From positions 1-37,633 of the forward strand of contig CACYCL010000137.1 in the NCBI GenBank assembly GCA_902772905.1: 37,633 nucleotides of DNA, given 5' to 3'. The stretch's first letter is position 1. The number at the start of each line of letters is the position of its first letter. The notes beneath the pieces were generated by a model. It was not told the origin of the DNA. It was given only the letters and a program-made list of their open reading frames with translations, and did no database searches. Made by a program: the position numbers and the translations under genes. The DNA comes from an uncultured bacterium (GTDB taxonomy: Bacteria; Verrucomicrobiota; Kiritimatiellia; RFP12; UBA1067). Shown here piece by piece: positions 22,723-30,656 of this stretch.

Positions 22723-25641
22723 GTGCGGCAAATGAAGAACTGTCGGCTAATCGAGGCTTCCGCTGGAACTGGCAAGACGCAGGCGCTTGGCAACAGGCTT
22801 GTCGAGCTTCTGCGTTGCGGCGTCAAGCCGCATGAAATTGTGGCTCTTACGTTCTCGCGCGCAGCAGCTGGCGAGATATTCGAGCGGTTCGTTTCGCTTT
22901 TGGCGAATGGCGCCTCGACGGACCATGGCGACGCCCAGATGCTGCGTTCGGTGCTTTCAACACAGCACCTCTCGCAGATCGGCACTCTCGACAGCTTTCT
23001 CATGCGCATGGTCCGGGCTTTCCCACTTGAGCTTGGACTTGTCGGAGACATTGAGATGATGGACGACTACGAGGCGGCGTCCTCGCGCTCGGAGGTGTCA
23101 TTTTCAATACTTCGCCGAACAGACCCGGCGATCAAGAAGTCGTTCTCTGCGGCTTTCTCCCTGGCGATGAATCGTGCCGACGTGCGCAGCTTTGCGGAGT
23201 CATATCGGCAGTTTGTGTCGCTCTGGCACGAACGTGTGACGGCGCTGCCATCTAAATCGGCATGGGGCGACCCTGTCGCCATCTGGGGACGCGACCCCGC
23301 TTTTGCGCATGTCTCGGAACGTGAACTTGCGTATGCCGCTGACGCACTGGATGGAATGTTCGATGGCAGGCCATGGGCTGAACTCGTGACGTGGATCCGC
23401 GAATTCAGAGGTAGTTTTGGTGTGCCAAAGGGCATAATCAAGAAGCTTCTTGACGACGAAAGCGTGTTCAAGGGCGATGCAATAGAATTTACCTACAGCC
23501 GCAGGAAGTATTCGCTGTCGCGTGGGCAGACGCTCCGCGTGAGGGATGCCCTAATCTGCGTGTATGGCTACGTCGTGAGGATGAAGCTTGAGCTCGCACG
23601 TGGCGTTTATGGGCTCATTGCCGCTTTCGAAAAGGCTTATGACATAAAGGTGCGCCGGGCAGGCAGGCTTGTCTTCGCCGATGTGCCGCGGCTTGTCGCG
23701 TCTCTGCCGGAAGATCGGCGCATGGCGCTTGAGTACAGAATGGACTCCCGCATCAGCGCATGGGCGCTGGACGAGTTCCAGGACACTAGCCGAGAGCAAT
23801 GGAAAGCGCTCAAAAACCTTCTCGACGAGGCAAAGCAGCCCGGCAGCGGGAAATCCGTATTCGTCGTGGGCGATTGCAAGCAGGCAATCTACGGCTGGCG
23901 CAACGGAGACGTACGCATCTTTTCCGGCGAACGCGACAGCGGACGTTACGACCTCGGCGAGCTGCGGAAGACGTATCGCTCTGGCCCTGCCATTGTTGAT
24001 GCCGTGAACCGTGTGTTCGAGCGAGGGCGCATAAATTCTGAGTTTCCGGTCTGGAAGTGCCCTGAGCACGAGACGGCAAAACCGGACATTGCCGGATTCG
24101 TGCGCGTTGAAGAATCCCCGGGGCGCAAGATGAACGACTTTGTCGAGCCGGTGCTAGTCGCTCTGAAGGCTGCCGTCGGCGAGAAGGCGTCCGATCCGCG
24201 TAGACGTACACTGAGCGCCGCTGTGCTTGTGCGTTCGAACAAATTTGGCGCACTGCTTGCGAGGGCTCTAAGGGCGCATGGGCTGGAGGGGGTCGTCTGG
24301 GAAGGCGAAAGCGCGATGCTCGACACGCCTGCGCTGTCGGGGTTCCTGGACCTTGTTCAGCTCGCCGACCATCCTGGAGACGCGCTTGCATATCGCCATT
24401 TTGCCCTTACTCCGCTAGCTGCGGCAATGTACCATGACGCCATTCCCAGTGCATCGGAGATATCGCGCGAGATGTCTATCGCGTTCACGACGCGTGGGAT
24501 TGTGCGTACTTTTCGTGCCTTGCGCGCGCTTCTGCCCGAGGATCCGAATGTCGCATGGAGCCATTTCACCGAGGAACGCTTCACCGACATGCTGCGTACG
24601 GCGGCCGAGTTCGAGCTTGGAATGTCCCCAGGTACGCGTCTTGCCGATTTTGCGTCGTTTCTTGCCGCCAAGAAGAAGCGCACCGTTGCCGAGGATGGCA
24701 AGATCAAGATAATGACCATCCATCGCTCCAAGGGCTTGGGCTTTGACTATGTCGTGCTGCCGCTCTACGAGAAGGATTCGCTTTGCGCCAGCCCGAACGG
24801 GCCGCTGGTCGGCGATTCGTGGATACTCCCAGATCCAGGCGCCCGCGTTGCGGACGCCGTGGGCGGTCTTGAAGAGGCCTGCGCACTGCGTCGCAATCGT
24901 GCCGAGCAGGAGGCGCTGTGCACGTACTATGTCGCGATGACGCGCGCAAAGCGGGCTATGACGATTGTGCTGCATCCACAAGGCGAGTCTCTCAGGTTCT
25001 CCGATCTTGTGCGCAGCGCCGAGCTTGGCAATCTCGCGCATCCTGAAGTGCAGCTTGTCGCAGAGGAGCTGAGTGGCAACGTCGCCAAGAAGTCACCGCC
25101 GGCAAAGTACAAGCGCGGTCCGCGAATCACCGTGCGCCGCAGGCTTCCTTCCCAGGGATTCCGCGAGGGCATGAGCGCAGGAGAGCTTTTCGTGCGCGGC
25201 GCTGGGAGGTCTGCGGCTTTGGCGCGAGGCGTTGAGGCGCATGCCTACTATGAGAAGATCGAGTGGATTGATGCCGCATCCGCCAAGAACGACTTTGAAC
25301 GCGCTTTTGTCAGGCCTGATGGCTTTGTCTCGCTTTGGAGGGAGCGGGCTTTCGAGGTATTCGCCGATGGAGCGTGGACTTCAGGGCGCTTCGACCGCGT
25401 GGTGTTCTTCCGAGATGCTGGCGGACTGTCTGCTGTAGTGCTGGACTTCAAGACGAACCGTCCGACGAGAGGCGAGAGCGAAGGCTCGTTCGCGGTTAGG
25501 ATGCGTGCGGAATATGCCGGGCAAATGCGGGCGTATTGCGCTGCGGTTGCGGCGCTTTCCGGCATCCCGCGCGAGCGGATTGCGGCGCGGCTTTGCCTTT
25601 CCGAGACCGGTACGGTATGCGATGTGATTCCGTTCGGATAA
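22723..25641 (+). CDS. addA: AddA/RecB-like UvrD-family helicase-nuclease
   Basis: The protein probably unwinds and trims double-strand DNA ends for recombination. It has 972 residues, shorter than Gram-positive AddA (about 1200). Superfamily 1 helicase motifs are present: Walker A 'ASAGTGKT' (12-19), Walker B 'DEFQDT' (350-355), 'VVGDCKQAIYGWR', 'RKTYRSGPAIV', 'IMTIHRSKGLGFDYVVLP' (about H667) and 'YVAMTRAKRAM'. A RecB-type nuclease domain closes it: 'ARGVEAHAYYEKIEW', 'LDFKTNR' (D908, K910) and QMRAY (934-938). No AddB/RecC partner is adjacent. The start is a GTG at 22723 with AGAGG 5 nt upstream; the ATG at 22732 is the alternative. It follows the kinase-like gene by 25 nt. Confidence 0.88.
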   Translation: MRQMKNCRLIEASAGTGKTQALGNRLVELLRCGVKPHEIVALTFSRAAAGEIFERFVSLLANGASTDHGDAQMLRSVLSTQHLSQIGTLDSFLMRMVRAFPLELGLVGDIEMMDDYEAASSRSEVSFSILRRTDPAIKKSFSAAFSLAMNRADVRSFAESYRQFVSLWHERVTALPSKSAWGDPVAIWGRDPAFAHVSERELAYAADALDGMFDGRPWAELVTWIREFRGSFGVPKGIIKKLLDDESVFKGDAIEFTYSRRKYSLSRGQTLRVRDALICVYGYVVRMKLELARGVYGLIAAFEKAYDIKVRRAGRLVFADVPRLVASLPEDRRMALEYRMDSRISAWALDEFQDTSREQWKALKNLLDEAKQPGSGKSVFVVGDCKQAIYGWRNGDVRIFSGERDSGRYDLGELRKTYRSGPAIVDAVNRVFERGRINSEFPVWKCPEHETAKPDIAGFVRVEESPGRKMNDFVEPVLVALKAAVGEKASDPRRRTLSAAVLVRSNKFGALLARALRAHGLEGVVWEGESAMLDTPALSGFLDLVQLADHPGDALAYRHFALTPLAAAMYHDAIPSASEISREMSIAFTTRGIVRTFRALRALLPEDPNVAWSHFTEERFTDMLRTAAEFELGMSPGTRLADFASFLAAKKKRTVAEDGKIKIMTIHRSKGLGFDYVVLPLYEKDSLCASPNGPLVGDSWILPDPGARVADAVGGLEEACALRRNRAEQEALCTYYVAMTRAKRAMTIVLHPQGESLRFSDLVRSAELGNLAHPEVQLVAEELSGNVAKKSPPAKYKRGPRITVRRRLPSQGFREGMSAGELFVRGAGRSAALARGVEAHAYYEKIEWIDAASAKNDFERAFVRPDGFVSLWRERAFEVFADGAWTSGRFDRVVFFRDAGGLSAVVLDFKTNRPTRGESEGSFAVRMRAEYAGQMRAYCAAVAALSGIPRERIAARLCLSETGTVCDVIPFG

Positions 25642-25662
25642 TATATGGAGGAGGCGTGCCAC

Positions 25663-26778
25663 ATGAAAGTGATGAAAGTTGATGCAGTTGTCGCAGGCGC
25701 CGGGATATGGGGGTGCACCGTCGCGCGCCGACTTGCCGAAGCTGGGCGCCATGTTCTTGTCCTGGAAAAGCGCCCGGTTGTTGGCGGAAATGTCCGCTGC
25801 GAAGTCGATGCAGAAACTGGCATAGAAGTGCATACGTATGGGTCGCACATATTCCACACCCACATCCCAGCTGTGTGGGACTTTGTGAATAGGTTCGTTA
25901 CATTTAATGGCTACCAGCACAAAGTGCTGACTAACTACAAAGGTAGGATATACCATCTGCCGCTTGGCCTCACGCTTATCAACAAGTTCTTTGACGTCGA
26001 GCTGAAGCCTGGCGAAGTGAAGGGCTTTCTGGAAGTGAAGGGACGCTCGGAGAAGTTGTTCGACGCTTTTTTCCGAGGGTATACATGCAAGCAGTGGGGC
26101 AAGTCGCCGGAGGAGATCGATCCGTCCATAATCAAGCGCGTGCCAGTGCGTTCGAACTACGACACAAACTATTTCACCGACACAAATCAGGGCATCCCGC
26201 TTTCTGGCTACAATTCGCTCTTCGACCGCATGCTAGACCATCCGAACATAGTTGTCAGATGCTCTGCTGCGCTTCGTTTTGAGGATGGCGCCTTGAAGTG
26301 CGGTGGAGATGAACTGCCGTCCGTGCCTGTATACTATTCCGGACCGATTGACGCTCTCTTCGACTATCGTTTTGGGCACTTGCCTTGGCGGACGCTCAAC
26401 TTTGAGATGGAGAAGCTGAATGTCTGCGACTACCAGGGCACCTCAGTGGTCAACTATGCGGAGGCGGAGGTTCCATACACGCGCATCCACGAGTTCAAGC
26501 ACTACCACCCGGAGGACGCTGCAGTCATGAATGCGCCGCATACCGTCATAATGCGCGAATATCCGGCGGCGTGGAAGCCTGGTGACGAGCCGTACTATCC
26601 GATTGACACCGCGGAGTCCCGTTCGTTGCTAGACCGTTATCGCGAGGAGCTTGCGAAAGTCAACAAGTCGATGAAGTCTGGCAACGGCGTTCGCATAGTA
26701 TGCGGCGGACGGCTTGGCGGCTACAGGTACAATGACATGGACAAGTCTGTAGAGGCCGCGCTTAAAGTTGAGCTGTAA
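25663..26778 (+). CDS. glf: UDP-galactopyranose mutase
   Basis: This flavoenzyme interconverts UDP-galactopyranose and UDP-galactofuranose, supplying Galf for surface polysaccharide. The 371-residue length is typical. The FAD-binding motif 'VVAGAGIWGCTVARRLAEAG' is at the N terminus. Family signatures follow: 'YGSHIFHTHIPAVWDFVNRF', 'YTCKQWGKSPEEIDPSIIKR', 'VPVRSNYDTNYFTD', 'YYSGPIDALFDY' and 'GRLGGYRYNDMD'. I start at the ATG at 25663 because GGAGGAGG (25647-25654) lies 8 nt upstream; the ATG at 25645 would include that site in the coding region. The gene is the last of its operon, 21 nt after the AddA-like gene. The nearby glycosyltransferase at 5518 is a possible but unproven user of the product. 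Confidence 0.95.
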   Translation: MKVMKVDAVVAGAGIWGCTVARRLAEAGRHVLVLEKRPVVGGNVRCEVDAETGIEVHTYGSHIFHTHIPAVWDFVNRFVTFNGYQHKVLTNYKGRIYHLPLGLTLINKFFDVELKPGEVKGFLEVKGRSEKLFDAFFRGYTCKQWGKSPEEIDPSIIKRVPVRSNYDTNYFTDTNQGIPLSGYNSLFDRMLDHPNIVVRCSAALRFEDGALKCGGDELPSVPVYYSGPIDALFDYRFGHLPWRTLNFEMEKLNVCDYQGTSVVNYAEAEVPYTRIHEFKHYHPEDAAVMNAPHTVIMREYPAAWKPGDEPYYPIDTAESRSLLDRYREELAKVNKSMKSGNGVRIVCGGRLGGYRYNDMDKSVEAALKVEL

Positions 26779-26817
26779 GGATGTTCCCGCTGCGTCTTGC
26801 ACGGCGAGGGGAAGATG

Positions 26818-26826
26818 TGCTATACT
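26818..26826 (+). promoter_or_regulatory. Extended -10 promoter of the DUF4432 gene
   Basis: TGC plus TATACT (26821-26826) lies 43 nt after glf. TTGCAC at 26797-26802, 18 nt upstream, is a weak -35. The predicted leader is about 33 nt and contains GAGAGG (26851-26856), 9 nt before the ATG. Confidence 0.6.
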
Positions 26827-26865
26827 ACACGTGCATATTTAATCCGCATGGAGAGGCAGTGCATC

Positions 26866-27900
26866 ATGAAAATAAATCTTAAGAACCTGGCGTTCACGGA
26901 CAAGCCGACTCTGCTCGCCGAGGAAGGGGAGTTCAAGGCTGTCGCGTTTCGCTATTCTACTGGTGTGCAGGCGCTCAAGGTCTCGAATCGCCGTGGCAGC
27001 TTCACCATTCTTCCCTGGATGGGGCAGATGATATGGCGCTGCGATTTCGATGGGCGTGAGCTCACGATGAAGTCCATCTACGAAGAGCCGAAAGACTGCA
27101 AGGTGACATTTGCCGAGTCATACGGCTGTTTCATGATGCACTGCGGGTTGACGGCCATGGGCAACCCGACTCCCGAAGACGACCATCTCGGGCACGCCGA
27201 ACTGCCGGTGGCTCGCTATTCAGAGGCGTATCTTGAGTTTGGTGCCGACAAGGCGGGGTCGTACGTCGCCGTGGGAGGCACGCACAACGAAGACAAGGCG
27301 TTCGCCGTTAACTACGCATTCTCCCCGCGCGTCGTGCTGCGCAAGGGTGCGGCGAAACTCGAAATCTCCGCGACGGTCAAGAACAACAAGGACATTCCGC
27401 TGGAGTACTTCTACCTCTGCCACATAAACCACCGCCCGGTCGACGGGTCTCGGATTGTGGAGTCGCCGCTCAAGCGTCCGCCGATAATCAACCGCGAAGT
27501 CCCGAGCGGCTACTACAAGCCGTGGGCCGACGCTACGAACAAGTTTCTCGACATGCTTGAAAAGGACTACCGCGTGCAGCAGGCCGTTGGCGTCGAAGGC
27601 GAGAGCTACCGCCCAGAGATCGTCAACTGCTACTTCCACAAGCCCGACGCGAAGGGATGGGCGATTGTCAAGCAGGTATACCCCGACAAGAAGAACGGCG
27701 TGTTCGTAAGGTATCGTCCGTCGGAGCTGCCGTACGGCACACGGTGGATCGCCCGTACGTGCGACGAGGACGCGATGGGCATTTGCCTGCCAGCGACGGC
27801 AGAGCACAAGGGTCGCACATTCGCTCGAAAGCACCATGAGGAGCGTTTCCTCGCCCCAGGCAAGACATTCTCTCTTCACATCGAGACTGGAATCCTGTAA
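26866..27900 (+). CDS. DUF4432 / aldose 1-epimerase-like protein
   Basis: The 344-residue protein fits the DUF4432 group of galactose-mutarotase-like beta-sandwich proteins, which often accompany sugar-utilisation genes. Supporting segments are 'ILPWMGQMIWRCDFDGREL', 'MMHCGLTAMGNPTPEDDHLG' followed by 'HAELPVARYS', 'VGGTHNEDKAFAVNY', 'FYLCHINHRPVDGSRIVE' and the C-terminal 'LAPGKTFSLHIETGIL'. Histidines in 'DDHLGHAEL' and 'CHINHRP' could form the sugar-binding or catalytic site by analogy with mutarotases. No signal peptide, so it is cytoplasmic. The ATG at 26866 is chosen because the promoter and ribosome site lie between it and the upstream in-frame ATG at 26797. A Tat-exported Gfo/Idh gene follows after 55 nt and is probably cotranscribed. 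Confidence 0.75.
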   Translation: MKINLKNLAFTDKPTLLAEEGEFKAVAFRYSTGVQALKVSNRRGSFTILPWMGQMIWRCDFDGRELTMKSIYEEPKDCKVTFAESYGCFMMHCGLTAMGNPTPEDDHLGHAELPVARYSEAYLEFGADKAGSYVAVGGTHNEDKAFAVNYAFSPRVVLRKGAAKLEISATVKNNKDIPLEYFYLCHINHRPVDGSRIVESPLKRPPIINREVPSGYYKPWADATNKFLDMLEKDYRVQQAVGVEGESYRPEIVNCYFHKPDAKGWAIVKQVYPDKKNGVFVRYRPSELPYGTRWIARTCDEDAMGICLPATAEHKGRTFARKHHEERFLAPGKTFSLHIETGIL

Positions 27901-27955
27901 AACGGCAGACTTGATCTCGTAGTACAAAACAAGCAAACAAAGGAAACACACAACA

Positions 27956-29506
27956 ATGACAGCATCAAGAAGATCATTCATCCGCGGACTCGCCGGCGCT
28001 TCCGCGCTCGGGTTCGGCGGCTGTTGCAGCTGCCTCAAGTGCAGCAATCCGTCATCTAAGATTCGCCTCGCGGCCGTGGGCGTCATGGGCAAGGGGTTCA
28101 GCGACTGGACGCCGATGCTCAAGTCCGGTTTCGTGGAGATGGCCGCTTTCTGCGATGCCGACATAAACATGCGCGACAAGGCGCAGAAGCAGCTTGCCAA
28201 GAACGGCATCGACTTCGACATGTACAGTGTGCCGTTCTACACCGACTACCGCCGTCTTCTCGACGATGCTGGAGTTCTTGGCATTGACGCGATGACCATC
28301 TCGACTCCTGACCACGTGCACGCCCCCGTCGCTATCCAGGCTATGAAGCAGGGAATCCACGTCTATGTGCAGAAGCCGCTGGTCAGGACGCTCTGGGAGC
28401 TTGACTACTTCGGGCGCACCGCGAAGGAGAACGGCGTGATTGTCCAGATGGGCAACCAGGGCTCGTCGCTCGATTCCATGCGCCGCTGCACGGAAGTCCT
28501 TCAGAGCGGAATCCTCGGCGACGTCAGGGAGTTCCATGTCTGGACGAACCGTCCCGTGTGGCCGCAGGGCAAGGGTGTCGCCGACTGGGTCAAGGGGCAT
28601 CCCAAGGGCGAGAAGGTGCGCGACGGCCTCAATTGGGACGCCTGGCTCGCGACTGCCGAGAAGAGGCCGTTCCTCGACAAGTATCCGGACGACGCCGACG
28701 TGTACGATCCGTGGAAGCTTGGCAAGAACGTCTACCACTCGTTCACATGGCGTGGATTCTACGATTTCGGCGCTGGTGCGTTCGGTGACATGGCCTGCCA
28801 CACGATGAACCTCGCGTTTCGTGGTCTTGAGCTGGGCGGCGTGTCTGACGCTGAGTGTCTCACGGCTGAATCCGCAAACGACATCGCGTATCCGCTCAGG
28901 TCCAAGGTCAAGCTCACCTACAAGGCGCGTGAGTCGAAGATTCGCCCTGGCGTGAAGCTCCCCGCCGTGACGCTCTATTGGTACGACGGTGACCTCAAGC
29001 CGGCTGCTGACATCATGCCCAAGTGGGCGGCGACGCACGACGGCAAGGTGCCAAACACCGGGTGCTACATAATCGGCTCCAAGGGCTCGGTTCTCATGCA
29101 GGACGACTACGGCGCCAAGTGCGCCATCGCGCTCGAAGGCGACAAGGAGTTCGTGGACGTGTTTCAGCACGAGCAGGCCAAGGCCGTTGCGCGCTCCATA
29201 CCTTTCCGCACTGACTCCGTTGCCACTACGGGCAAGTCGACCGTTGAGATGAAGGGCTTTGCCAACGGGCATTACATCGAGTTCATCGATGCCATACGTG
29301 GAGTCGGCCCCTATTATGAGCAGACGCATTCGCGCTGTTTTGCCGATGCCGAGTACTGCGTCCCGCAGATGGAGGGCATCCTCGTGGGCTGTGTGGCGCA
29401 GCGCGTTCCCGGCAAACTGGTCTGGAACTCCGCGACGCAGTCGTTCGACAACAAGCTTGCGAACGCATACGTCAAGCCGTTCATCCGCAAGGGCTGGGAG
29501 TTCTAG
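27956..29506 (+). CDS. Tat-exported Gfo/Idh/MocA family protein, probable lipoprotein
   Basis: The 516-residue protein starts with a twin-arginine signal (RRSFIRGLAGASALGFGG) followed by Cys23 in a lipobox-like FGGC, so it is probably exported folded with its cofactor and anchored by lipid. The oxidoreductase body has the Rossmann segment 'IRLAAVGVMGKGFSDW', 'AMTISTPDHVHAPVAIQAMK', 'VYVQKPLVRT' (the EKP motif as QKP, Lys retained) and 'GNQGSSLDSMRRCTEVLQSG'. 'FGDMACHTMNLAFRGLELG' carries the Asp/His of the active site. Such Tat-exported family members are common in PVC bacteria and several act on glycosides. The ATG at 27956 has AGGAAA about 10 nt upstream in an A-rich leader. A strong terminator follows at 29547. 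Confidence 0.9.
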   Translation: MTASRRSFIRGLAGASALGFGGCCSCLKCSNPSSKIRLAAVGVMGKGFSDWTPMLKSGFVEMAAFCDADINMRDKAQKQLAKNGIDFDMYSVPFYTDYRRLLDDAGVLGIDAMTISTPDHVHAPVAIQAMKQGIHVYVQKPLVRTLWELDYFGRTAKENGVIVQMGNQGSSLDSMRRCTEVLQSGILGDVREFHVWTNRPVWPQGKGVADWVKGHPKGEKVRDGLNWDAWLATAEKRPFLDKYPDDADVYDPWKLGKNVYHSFTWRGFYDFGAGAFGDMACHTMNLAFRGLELGGVSDAECLTAESANDIAYPLRSKVKLTYKARESKIRPGVKLPAVTLYWYDGDLKPAADIMPKWAATHDGKVPNTGCYIIGSKGSVLMQDDYGAKCAIALEGDKEFVDVFQHEQAKAVARSIPFRTDSVATTGKSTVEMKGFANGHYIEFIDAIRGVGPYYEQTHSRCFADAEYCVPQMEGILVGCVAQRVPGKLVWNSATQSFDNKLANAYVKPFIRKGWEF

Positions 29507-29546
29507 CAGACCTCCCCGTGCCCTAAGATTGATGGGGCATGAAAAC

Positions 29547-29589
29547 GGGGCTGGCCATACGATTGAATTGGCCAGCCCCTGTATTTTTT
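29547..29589. terminator. Strong intrinsic terminator, probably bidirectional
   Basis: GGGGCTGGCC (29547-29556) pairs perfectly with GGCCAGCCCC (29570-29579) over a 13-nt loop, followed by TGTATTTTTT on the + strand. On the - strand the same hairpin is followed by GTTTTC. It lies between the convergent Gfo/Idh (+) and lipoprotein (-) genes and can end both transcripts. Confidence 0.92.
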
Positions 29590-29615
29590 GGCGCAGTCTG
29601 AAGCCTGGATCGAAC

Positions 29616-30050
29616 CTACTTCTTCTCTGGAAGAATCAGGCACTGGGTGCGTATTTCGTGGCGCTTCACCAGGAAGAGGCTCCATGCATAGCTGTCGTCC
29701 TCGGTGGTCTTCAGCTGGGTGATGCGATGTGAACCTGCGACGTCAAGGGCGTGGTTGAGCGAGACGAGGTTGTTGTCGAGCGTCGCCTCGTCGGAGAAGA
29801 ATACCACGTTGTACCTGTCTTCTATTCCCTCATCGCCGCTGCCTTCCGTCCACGGACGTCCTGAGCAGAACGGAATGCAGCCCAGAATCTTGTACGAGAA
29901 GTTCTGAGTCACGAAGGAGGCGACTGGTACTTCGTCGTCGTTTATGGTGATGGGCGAATTCCACTTCGCGATTTCTGAGTACGAGCTGCAGCCCGCGAAT
30001 GCTAGGGCGGACAACGACAGCACTGCAATGGTCTTTGCGCTGATATTCAT
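29616..30050 (-). CDS. Lipoprotein of unknown function, related to its upstream neighbour
   Basis: The 144-residue product has a lipoprotein signal (MNISAKTIAVLSLSALAFAG) with Cys21 in the lipobox AFAGC. The mature part is a small alpha/beta domain without a recognised family. 'ILGCIPFCSGRPW' parallels 'LFWCIPLACGDLRW' in the next lipoprotein, and both continue with a 'FFSDEATLDN'/'FFQDQVGFDE' segment and a short helix, so the two are likely distant paralogues. It is the second gene of a two-gene - strand operon: 15 nt separate it from its neighbour and AAGGAG lies 8 nt before the ATG. It runs into the shared terminator. The cell location is probably the periplasmic face of the inner or outer membrane. 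Confidence 0.8.
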   Translation of the reverse strand: MNISAKTIAVLSLSALAFAGCSSYSEIAKWNSPITINDDEVPVASFVTQNFSYKILGCIPFCSGRPWTEGSGDEGIEDRYNVVFFSDEATLDNNLVSLNHALDVAGSHRITQLKTTEDDSYAWSLFLVKRHEIRTQCLILPEKK

Positions 30051-30065
30051 TGTTTTATCTCCTTC

Positions 30066-30536
30066 TTACTTTGCCTTTGCCGTGCGCGGCACGAGAACTG
30101 CGGAAACGCCCATCTGCGACGAGCCGAAGCATGTGCCTATCAGGCCGCCCCAGCTGACATCCACGTAGAAGCCGTCTGAATCGTTGAAATACACGTCGGC
30201 AAGGTCGCAGTTGCGGCTATTGGCGATCTTCTGGAGCGCTGTCTGGAGTTCGTCGAAGCCGACCTGATCCTGAAAGAACGCCGTGCCGCCGAGGATGTCG
30301 TCGGTCGCGCTGTCCCAGCGCAGGTCGCCGCAGGCGAGCGGAATGCACCAGAACAAATTGTAGCCGGACGTTGTTATCGTGACTTGCTGACCGGCCTCGG
30401 CGCCTTTTGCGCCCTTGATTGCGACGTTCTTCAGCGTTCCAGGCAATGAATAATTCACCGTGGCGCATCCTGTGAGCACTGCGGCAATCAGCGCTGCTGC
30501 TCCTGCGAGAGCCGGTCTTGCTGTTTTTGCATTCAT
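30066..30536 (-). CDS. Lipoprotein of unknown function, first gene of the - strand pair
   Basis: The 156-residue product starts with a signal peptide rich in Ala and Cys24 in the lipobox VLTGC. The mature sequence contains 'QQVTITTSGYNLFWCIPLA', 'GGTAFFQDQVGFDELQTALQ' and 'CDLADVYFNDSDGFYVDVS'. No catalytic motif is seen and I cannot name a family. The ATG (bases 30534-30536) has AAAGGA 9 nt upstream, and a TATACT promoter lies about 35 nt upstream; an in-frame ATG at 30581 overlaps that promoter and is rejected. It is transcribed divergently from the nitrilase-GDPD gene, 120 nt away. Confidence 0.8.
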   Translation of the reverse strand: MNAKTARPALAGAAALIAAVLTGCATVNYSLPGTLKNVAIKGAKGAEAGQQVTITTSGYNLFWCIPLACGDLRWDSATDDILGGTAFFQDQVGFDELQTALQKIANSRNCDLADVYFNDSDGFYVDVSWGGLIGTCFGSSQMGVSAVLVPRTAKAK

Positions 30537-30571
30537 AATGAGTTTCCTTTCAGAGGTTTTGATTGCAGGGT

Positions 30572-30580
30572 AGTATACCA
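30572..30580 (-). promoter_or_regulatory. Extended -10 promoter of the lipoprotein pair
   Basis: Read on the - strand, TGGTATACT (hexamer at 30577-30572) is a TGn-extended -10. Predicted start is about 30565, leaving a leader of about 29 nt with AAAGGA. The 13-mer TTTTGGTATACTA is repeated in the divergent promoter at 30638-30650. Confidence 0.65.
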
Positions 30581-30640
30581 AAAAATCGGTAACGTGGTTT
30601 GGGGCTTGTGGATAATCATTAGGTAAGAGGCGGCGGATTT

Positions 30641-30649
30641 TGGTATACT
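30641..30649 (+). promoter_or_regulatory. Extended -10 promoter of the nitrilase-GDPD gene, leaderless
   Basis: TGG plus TATACT (30644-30649) lies 7 nt before the ATG at 30657. No Shine-Dalgarno sequence and no clear -35. It forms a divergent pair with the promoter at 30572. Confidence 0.65.
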
Positions 30650-30656
30650 ACTCGGC

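Noticed and set aside
28052-29329. Long - strand ORF of 425 codons opposite the Tat-exported Gfo/Idh gene
   Set aside because: It is a mirror of a well-supported gene, lacks a promoter, ribosome site and recognisable domain, and is Arg/His/Val-rich as expected for antisense frames in GC-rich DNA.
29605-29625. Possible tRNA T-arm on the - strand (GGTTCGATCC)
   Set aside because: The match spans the stop codon of the - strand lipoprotein. No anticodon arm, D arm or acceptor stem can be built around it, and no CCA end follows.
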